Assembly (NCBI RefSeq): GCF_011752935.1
Contig: NZ_VWWO01000003.1
Coordinates: 248,001-312,000 of the forward strand
DNA length: 64,000 nt
DNA from: Chitinophaga sp. Cy-1792
GTDB taxonomy: Bacteria; Bacteroidota; Bacteroidia; Chitinophagales; Chitinophagaceae
Direction of reading: 5' to 3'
Shown here: in pieces, positions 34,694-45,092 of the stretch
Layout: every line of letters begins with the position of its first letter
How positions within the stretch are numbered: the first letter of the stretch is position 1
Translations under genes and position numbers: made by a program
Notes under the pieces: generated by a model
The model's database searches: none
What the model was told of the DNA's origin: nothing
What the model saw: the letters and a program-made list of their open reading frames with translations, nothing else

Positions 34694-35329
34694 TTAACTT
34701 TTACCTGGTGCATTTTTTCCAGGCAGGTCGCGGTTCTGGGTTCTTTTCAGCTCCCTCATGCGCTCCTGCATTTCGATTTTCAGTTCCTGGTATTTGCTGT
34801 ACTGGTCATCTGAAAGCAGGCCTTTTATCTGGGTGTCTTCTGCTGTTTTCAGGGAATCCTGTTTTTGTGTCTTTTCTTGTCTGGACAAGGTATTATCCTG
34901 TCTGACAGCTTTCAACTGTGTTTTATATTCTTTATTGATGACTTTGAAGCGTTTGGCCTGGTCATCCGTGAGGTTGAGCTGGTCTTTGATATGTGCCGTT
35001 ACTTTCTGGGTGTCTTTTTTATGCATATCTGCCATCTGGTGCATGGCCAGGTGTTGTTGCTGCCATTTACTGACCTGGTCCGGGGTGAGAACAGTTTTGA
35101 TTTTATCCTCACGGGCATAGCTCAGGGATTGCAGTTTGGTTTTTTTATCTGCATCAGAAAGGGTTTTATCCTGACGGATGAGTTGGGCATCCTTGATAAA
35201 TGTTTTATTAATCTCTTTTAGCCGGGAAGTTTGGGCGGGAGATAGGTTGAGATTTTTTACGTCGCTGGAATCCTGTGCCGTTGCGGCAATTGAAACAGTC
35301 AAACAAATAAGTAGTAACAGGTGACGCAT
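34694..35329 (-). CDS. Periplasmic helical protein with internal duplication
   Basis: Unrecognised family, loosely reminiscent of Spy/CpxP-type LTxxQ chaperones. It has 211 residues with a signal peptide (MRHLLLLICLTVSIAATAQ) and is otherwise highly charged and helical. Two homologous units are visible, about residues 27-90 (NLSPAQTSRLKEIN ... VLTPDQVSKWQQ) and 115-180 (NLTDDQAKRFKVIN ... LLSDDQYSKYQE). Each carries L-(S/T)-x-x-Q. The tail is basic. The role may be envelope stress or metal binding, but this is inference. Confidence 0.7.
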   Translation of the reverse strand: MRHLLLLICLTVSIAATAQDSSDVKNLNLSPAQTSRLKEINKTFIKDAQLIRQDKTLSDADKKTKLQSLSYAREDKIKTVLTPDQVSKWQQQHLAMHQMADMHKKDTQKVTAHIKDQLNLTDDQAKRFKVINKEYKTQLKAVRQDNTLSRQEKTQKQDSLKTAEDTQIKGLLSDDQYSKYQELKIEMQERMRELKRTQNRDLPGKNAPGKS

Positions 35330-35411
35330 GTTACATGAATTTATCTTTTTGACTGTTTATTAATGGCTTCGTTTAAAGTTGGGGCAGATAAAGTCGGGAC
35401 AGAAAAAACAA

Positions 35412-35440
35412 AGCCCCGGATGAAAATCCGGGGCTAATCA
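35412..35440 (-). terminator. Terminator after glnN
   Basis: AGCCCCGGAT (35412-35421) pairs with ATCCGGGGCT (35426-35435) around GAAA; on the minus strand TTGTTTTTTC follows. It lies just past the glnN stop. Confidence 0.9.
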
Positions 35441-35463
35441 TACACCAAAACAATCTTACGGTT

Positions 35464-37653
<2,190 letters not shown>

Positions 37654-38105
37654 GCTGTAATAATTTTACACAAAAGAACACATTATGCTTGGTAAATGCA
37701 ATAAAATTGTTCTGTTTAACCAAAAAATTACATTTTGGGTCTCAAAAAGTCTTTTATTTTTTCATTTAGTCAAAAAAATGAGGTCGATCTCCTCTGAAAA
37801 TGATAAATTAAAAATAATGTAATATGATAAGCGCTTGCACATCTATTTTGTATCTCATATTAATATGTATATATCTGCCTAAATCCCTCTTCCTTTTCTA
37901 TTATCTGTCATAATGAATGATTTATGAAAATAATCTATTTAAATAGTGTGAATCTTTATCCATGAAAAAGCTCCCGGCAGGGTTATATTTCTACTTTAAC
38001 AGAAACGGAAGGCACCTCCTAAATGGGTTTGCACTTGGGATTTGCAGGAAAATCATGTAGGTTTGCATCTTCTTTTTAATTACTCGGTTTTTTATACTTA
38101 AATAC
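37654..38105. other. Long divergent spacer between glnN and purL
   Basis: 452 bases, AT-rich. The purL promoter (38035-38065) is at the right end. The left part has only AT-rich sequence; no exact minus-strand -7 box for glnN was found. A 32-codon ORF (37962-38060) lacks support. Confidence 0.5.
38035..38065 (+). promoter_or_regulatory. Promoter of purL
   Basis: TTG (38035-38037), 20 bases, then TAGGTTTG (38058-38065), which fits TTTG/TAnnTTTG spacing. Transcription would begin near 38071, about 35 bases before the ATG. Confidence 0.65.
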
Positions 38106-40328
38106 ATGCAAACCACCGTAGAAATTGCTGAACAGCTAGGACTTACCGCTGACGAGTTTGAACGAATTAAATCCCACTTAGGCCGCACTCCAAATTTTAC
38201 CGAATTGAGTATGTACTCTGTAATGTGGAGTGAGCATTGCAGCTACAAAAACTCAATCGTGTGGCTGAAATCACTGCCACGTGAAGGAGATCGCCTGCTG
38301 GTAAAAGCTGGTGAAGAAAACGCCGGTCTTGTTGACATTGGCGATGGCTATGCGGTGGTATTTAAAATCGAATCTCACAACCACCCGTCAGCTATTGAAC
38401 CATTCCAGGGTGCTGCTACCGGTGTGGGTGGTATCCACCGTGATATCTTCACCATGGGTGCACGTCCTATCGCAGCCTTAAACTCACTGCGTTTCGGTAA
38501 TATCAACGATAAGAAAACACAACACCTCGTAAAAGGTATTGTACATGGTATCGGCCACTACGGTAACTGCTTCGGCGTTCCTACTGTAGGTGGTGAAGTT
38601 TATTTTGAAGACTGCTACGGTACTAACCCACTGGTAAACGCGATGAGCGTAGGTATCGTAAAAGTTGGACAGACTGTTTCCGCTACCTCATATGGTGAAG
38701 GAAATCCTGTATTCATCGTTGGTTCTGCTACCGGTAAAGATGGTATCGGTGGTGCTTCTTTCGCTTCTGCCAACATTACAGAAGACAGTGCGGAAGATTT
38801 ACCGGCAGTTCAGGTAGGCGATCCATTCCAGGAAAAGAAATTGCTGGAAGCATGCCTCGAAATCATCAAAACCAAAGCTATCATTGGTATGCAGGATATG
38901 GGCGCAGCCGGTATTACCTGCTCTACTGCCGAAATGAGTGCAAAAGGTGAACATGGTATGAACATCTGGCTGGATAAAGTACCTACCCGTCAGGAAAACA
39001 TGAAAGCATGGGAAATGCTGCTGAGCGAAAGCCAGGAGCGTATGCTGATCGTGGTGAAAAAAGGCCAGGAACAACCAGTACTCGACATCTTCGAGAAATG
39101 GGACCTCCACTGTGTACAGATCGGTGAAGTGACCAAAGATAAAAACCTGCGTTTCTACATGAACGGCGAACTCGAAGCCGAAGTTCCTGCAGAATCACTG
39201 GTACTGGGTGGTGGCGCTCCTCAATATCACAGAGCCTACACCGAACCTGCTTACTTCTCTAAAATCAAAGCTTTCGACATCCAGAACATCCCGGATGTTG
39301 CCAACGCTAAACAAATAGCTGAAAGAATCGTCGCTTTGCCTAACATCGCTTCCAAACGCTGGGTTTACAACCAGTACGACAGCATGGTAGGTACTGCAAA
39401 CGCCAGCACCAATGCACCTAGCGATGCTGCTATCGTGTTGGTAAAAGGAACTGAAAAAGCACTGGCAGTTACTACTGACTGTAACAGCCGCTATGTATTT
39501 GCTGATCCTCATGTTGGTGGCCAGATTGCTGTTGCTGAAGCAGCGCGTAATATCGTTTGCTCCGGCGGTGAACCAGTAGCCATCACCAACTGTCTCAACT
39601 TCGGTAACCCTTACGATCCGGAAGTTTACTACCAGTTCGTATACGCTATCAAAGGTATGGGCGAGGCCTGCCGCAAATTCAATACCCCGGTTACCGGCGG
39701 TAACGTGAGCTTCTACAACCAGTCTCCGGACGGTCCTGTATATCCTACTCCAACCATTGGTATGCTGGGTGTACTCGATAATAAAAACACCCGTCTCACC
39801 CTTGATTTCAAAAATGAAGGTGACCTGGTTTATATTATCGGCCGCAGCCGTAATGATATCAACAGCTCTGAATACCTGAGCAAAATCGTTGGTGTTGAAT
39901 TCAGCCCTGCTCCTCACTTTAACCTGGACGAAGAACTTCATGTTCAACAGGCGATCACTAAACTGAACAAAGCCGGTTTATTGCAGTCTGCACATGATGT
40001 CAGCGAAGGTGGTCTGTTCGTGACCCTGTTCGAAAAAGCGATGCCTAACAACCTCGGCTTCGAACTGAAACTGAACGATCATTTCCGTAAAGATGCCTTC
40101 CTGTTCGGTGAAAGCCAGAGCCGTGTTGTGGTAACCATCAAACCTGAAAACAAAGAGAAATTTGATGCTATCATTCATGGTCTGATCGATGCAACAGAAA
40201 CTTCTATCCGTGCTGAAAAAGTAGGTGTGGTTAAAGGTGAAAGCATCGTTGTAAACGGTGAAACATGGGCTAAAGTAAGCGACTGGAAAAAAGCTTACGA
40301 CGTGTCTATCGAAGAACATCTGAAATAA
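38106..40328 (+). CDS. purL: Phosphoribosylformylglycinamidine synthase, small-type PurL
   Basis: PurL makes FGAM from FGAR in purine synthesis. At 740 residues it is the short form that requires separate PurQ (glutaminase) and PurS, neither of which is adjacent. Landmarks are [20 protein letters not shown], the ATP/metal region [24 protein letters not shown], and [12 protein letters not shown]. Two AIRS-type N/C domain pairs are present. It has its own promoter and a strong terminator. Secure. Confidence 0.97.
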   Translation: MQTTVEIAEQLGLTADEFERIKSHLGRTPNFTELSMYSVMWSEHCSYKNSIVWLKSLPREGDRLLVKAGEENAGLVDIGDGYAVVFKIESHNHPSAIEPFQGAATGVGGIHRDIFTMGARPIAALNSLRFGNINDKKTQHLVKGIVHGIGHYGNCFGVPTVGGEVYFEDCYGTNPLVNAMSVGIVKVGQTVSATSYGEGNPVFIVGSATGKDGIGGASFASANITEDSAEDLPAVQVGDPFQEKKLLEACLEIIKTKAIIGMQDMGAAGITCSTAEMSAKGEHGMNIWLDKVPTRQENMKAWEMLLSESQERMLIVVKKGQEQPVLDIFEKWDLHCVQIGEVTKDKNLRFYMNGELEAEVPAESLVLGGGAPQYHRAYTEPAYFSKIKAFDIQNIPDVANAKQIAERIVALPNIASKRWVYNQYDSMVGTANASTNAPSDAAIVLVKGTEKALAVTTDCNSRYVFADPHVGGQIAVAEAARNIVCSGGEPVAITNCLNFGNPYDPEVYYQFVYAIKGMGEACRKFNTPVTGGNVSFYNQSPDGPVYPTPTIGMLGVLDNKNTRLTLDFKNEGDLVYIIGRSRNDINSSEYLSKIVGVEFSPAPHFNLDEELHVQQAITKLNKAGLLQSAHDVSEGGLFVTLFEKAMPNNLGFELKLNDHFRKDAFLFGESQSRVVVTIKPENKEKFDAIIHGLIDATETSIRAEKVGVVKGESIVVNGETWAKVSDWKKAYDVSIEEHLK

Positions 40329-40350
40329 TAGCCTTACGGCTAAAAAATAT

Positions 40351-40385
40351 AAGGGCTAACCGATATCGGTTAGCCCTTTTTTATT
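40351..40385 (+). terminator. Terminator after purL
   Basis: A perfect 28-bp inverted repeat (40351-40378, 14 bp per arm) followed by TTTTTATTTTT. Confidence 0.9.
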
Positions 40386-40515
40386 TTTAAAACCAGCCAC
40401 TATGGCCAATTTGTAAAATTTCCTTGTGTTTTTTCCGGAAAGCTGTCACGTTTTGATTTTGATATTGGTCTTATATACGAATCCAATTATTAAAACACTT
40501 ACAAAATCAAATATT

Positions 40516-40968
40516 ATGAAAGCAAGAATCACCTTCCAGGACACTAACAAAGGTTTTTTAGACGGTCTTTTCAAAACCGGCGGCTACATTAAAAATTCCG
40601 GTATCAGCCCGGTAATTCAGGAGCTGATCAACTTCCGTGTTTCCCTGATGAATGGCTGTGCATATTGCCTGGATATGCACTTTAAAGATGCGGTTCATAA
40701 TGGTGAAAACCCACAACGACTCTATTCAATAGGCGCATGGAGAGAATGCCCTTACTACACTGCAGAAGAACAGGCTGTACTGGCTTATACGGAAGAAGTA
40801 ACACTCATGCATGTTAAAGAGGAAACCTTCGAGAAACTGCTGCAGTTCTACGATAAACAACAAATTGCCGATATCACGCTGGCCATCGGCATGATCAATG
40901 TCTGGAACAGAATGAATATTGCTTTTCAGACAGTTCCTGGTGGCTATCAGGTTGGACAGTATGCATAA
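40516..40968 (+). CDS. AhpD-like/carboxymuconolactone decarboxylase family protein
   Basis: A 150-residue CMD-family protein of the AhpD-like peroxidase type. The redox dicysteine C48-A-Y-C51 with His55 (NGCAYCLDMHFKDA) is intact, and EEQAVLAYTEEVT matches the helix before the second half. AhpD-like proteins reduce peroxides or peroxiredoxins. I set the start at ATG 40516 (MKARITFQD); an upstream extension to 40426 is hydrophobic and has no family match. It has its own terminator. Confidence 0.88.
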   Translation: MKARITFQDTNKGFLDGLFKTGGYIKNSGISPVIQELINFRVSLMNGCAYCLDMHFKDAVHNGENPQRLYSIGAWRECPYYTAEEQAVLAYTEEVTLMHVKEETFEKLLQFYDKQQIADITLAIGMINVWNRMNIAFQTVPGGYQVGQYA

Positions 40969-40981
40969 CCTGCTAATAAGC

Positions 40982-41020
40982 AAAAAGGCCGTCTCTACTC
41001 AGTAGAGGCGGCCTTTTTAA
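40982..41020. terminator. Terminator between the AhpD-like and TonB receptor genes
   Basis: AAAAAGGCCG (40982-40991) pairs with CGGCCTTTTT (41009-41018), continued by CTCTAC/GTAGAG, with a three-base loop; the T-run serves the plus strand and the A-run the minus strand. It belongs to the dispersed terminator family. Confidence 0.9.
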
Positions 41021-41037
41021 TATCTGCAAAATAGCTA

Positions 41038-43365
41038 TTAGAACCTATAATTTAATCCCAGATTAAAGCGGGCACCAGAACCTTTGATATAGGAATCGGT
41101 AGTTACGCGTGACTGCGCCATTACCGGGTAGTAGTCTGCGTTGAACAGGTTATCCACACCGAGGCGAATAGTAGTTGCCTTATTGAAATGGTAGGCAGTA
41201 TAAAGGTTTACCAGGCTGAAGCTGCTAACAGGTCCTGCACCCAGGTCCCAGTCATTGGTTTTAGGGTTCAGCGCAAAACGTTTGCGGGAGCCGCTGTAAA
41301 CATAATACACACCTACATCGAGTTTTTCTTTCAGCGGAGAGTAGTTTACATTCAATGTTCCTTTATCGGGAGAAATGCGGCTGCCAGGGAGATAAACCTT
41401 GCCGGAAGTACCATCTTTCTTCCCCTCTACGTGTGCATAGGACGCACTTACAGAGAGGTTTGGCAGGAATTGATAACCAGCGGTGAACTCATAGCCCTGT
41501 ATGCGCTCAGGTGCACGTTCAGGTGTAGCTACACCGTTGAGGTCTACCAGACTGGTACCCAGATTGGAAGTGCTCACATAGTAAGCACCGGTAGCATTGA
41601 ACTTGCCGATATTGCTGCTGAAGCCAACTTCATAGTTATTAGTGATGATGGCGTCTGTCTGGATAGAACCTTTCACGCTGGCGCCTCCGGCAACATCCTT
41701 CGCCAGGCGGAGGGTACGGCCGAGGTCATACAGAGAGAAGCTCTGGCTGAAGCTTACGAAAGGATTGAAATACTGGAATTTGGTATAACGCAAGCCAGCA
41801 TTGAACGTCAGTGCATCATAAGGCAGGTTGCCGCCCTGTACATGTACACCACCGGCATAGTTACCAAATTTGATGGTCGTAAAGTCAGGGATATCCAGGG
41901 AAACATTTTCGTATCGTGCGCCTGCTTTCAGGAGGAAATCCTTGAAGATATAGGCTTTCAGCTGTGCATACGGTGCATAGTTTTTCATGTCCATTTTAGG
42001 TACAAACTTGCGGCCATCTACCAGCGGCTGCTCGGTTACATCATTCAGTACATCTACTCCGTAGGTAAGGTCACCATTGAGGTTTGGACTGATATTGAAA
42101 GTTGTATTCAGGTTTACACGCAACCCTTTTTTGTGGGAAGTGATGGCTGAGTTACCACCGCCTTCATAATAGTCGGAATATTCAAAAATAGTGTAGAAGT
42201 CCTGGTAGTAAAGGTTTACATCCAGGGAAGTATTTCTGAAGATACGTTTGTTGCTGTAGTTCAGGTAAGCATTGTGGTTGTACGGCGTACCCTGTTTTGC
42301 ACCAGGACTGGTTCCCAGCACACCGATGATCGGGCTTTCGCCAAATTTACCACCGGAGTTAACATAGGTTGCGTTTTGCATGGTGCGGTAGTAGTTGTAC
42401 ATCAGTTCAATACGTTGATTTTCATTGATGTTGTAGCCTACTTTACCAAAAGCATTTATATTTTCGTTTTGAGCCAGCGACTGGAAAGGCGCAATTACCT
42501 GGCCTTTAGCATCTTTATAAACACCTGTTTGTTCGTAGGTGCCGCTTACCACATAATCGAATTTATTGATGGTACCGCTGAAGTTCTGCGATACACGGCC
42601 ACCCATGCTGTTGGCTGCATTGGTCAGGGAGCCTGAAGTGCTAACGTCTGTAGCGCCGCTGAATTGCTTGTCTTTGTTAGCTTTTTTAGTGATGAAGTTG
42701 ATGATACCACCATCAGCGCCGTTACCATAGATTGCGGTAGCGCCTTTGATCACCTCCACTCTTTCAATGACTGATATATCGATGCTGCGCATGTCTTTAT
42801 CGCCATTACGGAGTGGTGTAGACTGCGGGATACCATCGATCATGATCAGCATACTGCGACCTCTGAGTGTTTCCCCTTTTTTAGTGGCAGTATTGGTACC
42901 GAGTGTAAGGCCAGGTACGTTCAGTCCGAGGAGCTGATTGATATCAGTAGTGATGGCGCTTTGTTCCTGTAATTGTTTACCGGAGATGATCGTAATGGAA
43001 GAAGGCACGGTGCCGATTGTTTCGCGGTTACGGCCAGCAGTTACCACTACTTCACCCAGTCCTACGTTAGAGGTAGACATATTCAGGTCTAAGCGGATAT
43101 CGTTGTTTTCGATACTTACCTCTTTTTCAACAGTATTGTAACCGACGCCGGTAGCTATCAGTTTGTAGCTGCCAGGTTTCACGTTGCGGAGGGTAAAGTT
43201 ACCGTTAGCGTCTGTGATGGCGTGTTTCTGGGTGCCGGAAAGATATATGCGTAATCCTGGGATTGCAGCATTGGTACTGTCCTGGATTTTACCGTTAATG
43301 TTTTGTGCTGCCAGTTGTAAGGCAGCAAACATGATCAATACGCTTAATAATAAAACTCGCTTCAT
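41038..43365 (-). CDS. TonB-dependent outer-membrane receptor
   Basis: A 775-residue TonB-dependent transporter. In order: signal peptide (MKRVLLLSVLIMFAALQLAAQ), a carboxypeptidase regulatory-like beta-sandwich (about 24-105), the plug domain (about 105-230, with IDGIPQSTPL and VEVIKGATAIYGNGADGGIINFITK) and a beta barrel ending in the aromatic LGLNYRF. Siderophore-type receptors look like this; a substrate cannot be fixed. It is the second gene of an operon, 18 bases after a PepSY membrane protein gene, which suggests iron-chelate uptake. Confidence 0.93.
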   Translation of the reverse strand: MKRVLLLSVLIMFAALQLAAQNINGKIQDSTNAAIPGLRIYLSGTQKHAITDANGNFTLRNVKPGSYKLIATGVGYNTVEKEVSIENNDIRLDLNMSTSNVGLGEVVVTAGRNRETIGTVPSSITIISGKQLQEQSAITTDINQLLGLNVPGLTLGTNTATKKGETLRGRSMLIMIDGIPQSTPLRNGDKDMRSIDISVIERVEVIKGATAIYGNGADGGIINFITKKANKDKQFSGATDVSTSGSLTNAANSMGGRVSQNFSGTINKFDYVVSGTYEQTGVYKDAKGQVIAPFQSLAQNENINAFGKVGYNINENQRIELMYNYYRTMQNATYVNSGGKFGESPIIGVLGTSPGAKQGTPYNHNAYLNYSNKRIFRNTSLDVNLYYQDFYTIFEYSDYYEGGGNSAITSHKKGLRVNLNTTFNISPNLNGDLTYGVDVLNDVTEQPLVDGRKFVPKMDMKNYAPYAQLKAYIFKDFLLKAGARYENVSLDIPDFTTIKFGNYAGGVHVQGGNLPYDALTFNAGLRYTKFQYFNPFVSFSQSFSLYDLGRTLRLAKDVAGGASVKGSIQTDAIITNNYEVGFSSNIGKFNATGAYYVSTSNLGTSLVDLNGVATPERAPERIQGYEFTAGYQFLPNLSVSASYAHVEGKKDGTSGKVYLPGSRISPDKGTLNVNYSPLKEKLDVGVYYVYSGSRKRFALNPKTNDWDLGAGPVSSFSLVNLYTAYHFNKATTIRLGVDNLFNADYYPVMAQSRVTTDSYIKGSGARFNLGLNYRF

Positions 43366-43383
43366 TTCTAATCGTCTATTGTA

Positions 43384-44454
43384 TTATATGCCAGCTGGCA
43401 CAGGTTGTTTTGATTTCACTAAAAATCTGCGGCGGTACCATATCAGGAAACCAGACATGGACAGGAGGCCGGGGGTAAGGCCAAACAAGGACCAGATTAT
43501 TTTTACGAAGATGCCACCGAAGTTTCCGAAGTGGAGTGGTGCAATAGCGGCATTGAATTTATCTGCGAAGGATGCTTTGCTGAAGTCGGTAACTTTTTGA
43601 AGTTTACCATCTATGCTAAAAGAGACATTGGATGCGTATTCGCCCCAGAAGGAGGACTCATGCGCATGGCCCAGTACTTTGATAGGTGCGCCTGCTTTTT
43701 TAGGCGGGCGTACGCCAACGATTTCAAGACCCGGAATAGCTTGTTCTGCCTGAACCAGCAGTTGATCATAGTCAACATTGGCGGGGATTTCAGCCACTTT
43801 AGTATTGCCTTTCCTGGAAGCAATAACTTTTTGTTCCATGATGATACCTGTGGTAGTAATAATGGTCAGAAATACTACGGACCATACGCCAGTGATGCGG
43901 TGGAGGTTTCTCCAGCGGCGTTTCGGGTTGCTCCATTCCATGGAGAGGCGGAAGCTGAGCACTTTCGCGAAGGATTTGCGGTAGATCCAGATGCCGGAGA
44001 GCAGGGAGCAGGCTAAGAGAATACCTGTTACCAGGATGATCTGGGCGCCTGTTTTGCCCGATAACAGCTCAAAATGGAAGTAGAGTACCTTGCCCATGAA
44101 ATAGTCGGTATTTCCTCTCATATCGACTATTTGTGCGGTATATGGATTTACGAAGCAATAAATTTTCCTTTGTGCATCATATTCGGCCCTGAATACAGTG
44201 GTTTCGTTACTGGCCTGTGGCATTTTTACTACCATGATGTAGGGATTGCCGGAATTGGCATTGCGTACAGCCTGAAACTGCCTGGAAAGCGGAAGTGGTT
44301 GATTACCAGGTTGGATATAATGAGATTGGGAATAGAGCTGTTCATCAATTTCGTCGCTGAATACCAATAATGCCCCGGTGCAACTTATAAGAAGTAGCAT
44401 GATGCCGGCAATCAGGCCCGTTAATCGGTGAATGATGAATAATTTCCTGTCCAA
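43384..44454 (-). CDS. PepSY-associated membrane protein, iron-uptake type
   Basis: A 356-residue inner-membrane protein with PepSY/PepSY_TM domains, often found beside TonB receptors and thought to reduce siderophore-bound iron. Transmembrane segments occur near residues 12-30, 140-160, 190-212 and 325-345. The start is a TTG at 44454 (MDRKLFIIHRLTGL); an upstream stop in frame leaves no better start. A minus-strand TAACTTTG box (44582-44575) with a short inverted repeat just after it lies about 110 bases upstream. It leads the operon with the receptor. Confidence 0.88.
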   Translation of the reverse strand: MDRKLFIIHRLTGLIAGIMLLLISCTGALLVFSDEIDEQLYSQSHYIQPGNQPLPLSRQFQAVRNANSGNPYIMVVKMPQASNETTVFRAEYDAQRKIYCFVNPYTAQIVDMRGNTDYFMGKVLYFHFELLSGKTGAQIILVTGILLACSLLSGIWIYRKSFAKVLSFRLSMEWSNPKRRWRNLHRITGVWSVVFLTIITTTGIIMEQKVIASRKGNTKVAEIPANVDYDQLLVQAEQAIPGLEIVGVRPPKKAGAPIKVLGHAHESSFWGEYASNVSFSIDGKLQKVTDFSKASFADKFNAAIAPLHFGNFGGIFVKIIWSLFGLTPGLLSMSGFLIWYRRRFLVKSKQPVPAGI

Positions 44455-44554
44455 GATTTGAGTTCTTTACGCTTCCTTATTGGGAGAGAAGTACAAACGT
44501 GCTATTAATTTTTCTTATCATATTAAGAAGAAAAAATATCTGACTTCGCTTCCC

Positions 44555-44582
44555 GGCAATTTGAATTGCCGCCGCAAAGTTA
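44555..44582 (-). promoter_or_regulatory. Promoter and inverted repeat upstream of the PepSY gene
   Basis: TAACTTTG (44582-44575 on the minus strand) is an exact -7 box; at the expected start point lies GGCAAT (44555-44560) paired with ATTGCC (44565-44570). The inverted repeat could be a regulatory hairpin or operator. No good -33 element at the ideal distance was seen. Confidence 0.5.
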
Positions 44583-44737
44583 TGATAGGTTGATAGTTAA
44601 GGTTTACGCAAAAGGGAAAAACAATGCTCGAAAGCGGAAATTTTGGTGGGCCACTGAATTATTATTGCGTTAAGCCTTATTAACAAGACATTAACAAAAT
44701 ACCACGTTAGTGTTATAGAAACTTGGGAATAGAAGTC
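44583..44737. other. Spacer upstream of the PepSY promoter
   Basis: AT-rich sequence without an ORF; contains no clear terminator or box beyond the features listed on either side. Confidence 0.4.
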
Positions 44738-44944
44738 TATTTTTGAAAAGAATCAAATGACAATGATTCTCTAATTAAAAAAACCGATCCTATTTAAAAT
44801 ACTATGAATCAATAGATTCAACCTTTCTATGAAGACCATTTGTTCTCTACCATGTCCTAATGAAAACAAGAGTGAACTTTACACCTAGTGAAAGAACGAT
44901 TTGTTGTAAGGGCTGTCTCTACAAAATAGAGACGGCCCTTTTTG
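44738..44944 (+). ncRNA. Possible Fur-controlled small transcript
   Basis: The plus strand has an exact -7 box TATTTTTG (44738-44745), a Fur-box-like 7-1-7 inverted repeat TGACAATGATTCTCT (44758-44772, 12 of 14 consensus positions) just after the expected start, and a strong terminator at 44908-44944. No gene lies between, apart from a 19-codon ORF at 44829-44888. This arrangement suggests an iron-repressed small RNA of about 190 nt. It is inference: the -33 element is weak and nothing is known of expression. Confidence 0.35.
44758..44772. promoter_or_regulatory. Fur-box-like inverted repeat
   Basis: TGACAAT-G-ATTCTCT compares with the TGATAAT-N-ATTATCA core at 12 of 14 positions. It lies near an iron-uptake operon and immediately downstream of a plus-strand -7 box. 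Confidence 0.5.
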
Positions 44945-44945
44945 T
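44908..44945 (+). terminator. Terminator of the possible small transcript
   Basis: AAGGGC (44908-44913) pairs with GCCCTT (44935-44940) and GTCTCTA (44915-44921) with TAGAGAC (44927-44933), one G-U between them, followed by TTTTTGTTTT. It is another member of the dispersed family. No plus-strand coding gene ends nearby, so it must terminate something else. Confidence 0.85.
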
Positions 44946-45005
44946 TTTCAGGCGCTAAAAGGCGCCTTTTTCTTTTCCCGCAAAGCGGCCAGGGTATTAA
45001 AAAAA

Positions 45006-45030
45006 CAGCCCACGCCGAAGGCGCGGGCTG
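45006..45030 (-). terminator. Terminator after the alpha-oxoamine synthase gene
   Basis: An 11-bp stem (45006-45016 with 45020-45030, one mismatch on the plus strand that is G-U on the minus transcript) around a TTC loop, followed on the minus strand by seven T residues. Confidence 0.9.
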
Positions 45031-45092
45031 AAAATATTTATTAACAAACGACAGGTCTTTATCTCTCAGACAAGAACCCGCCGCAGGCGAAA

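Noticed and set aside
37962..38060. 32-codon ORF in the glnN-purL spacer
   Set aside because: It overlaps the purL promoter box at its stop codon, has no family match and no ribosome-binding support.
39195..39947. 250-codon ORF antisense to purL
   Set aside because: A shadow of the purL coding frame; purL is intact and well supported by motifs.
41188..42150. 320-codon ORF antisense to the TonB receptor
   Set aside because: A shadow frame over barrel-coding DNA; no signal peptide or domain.
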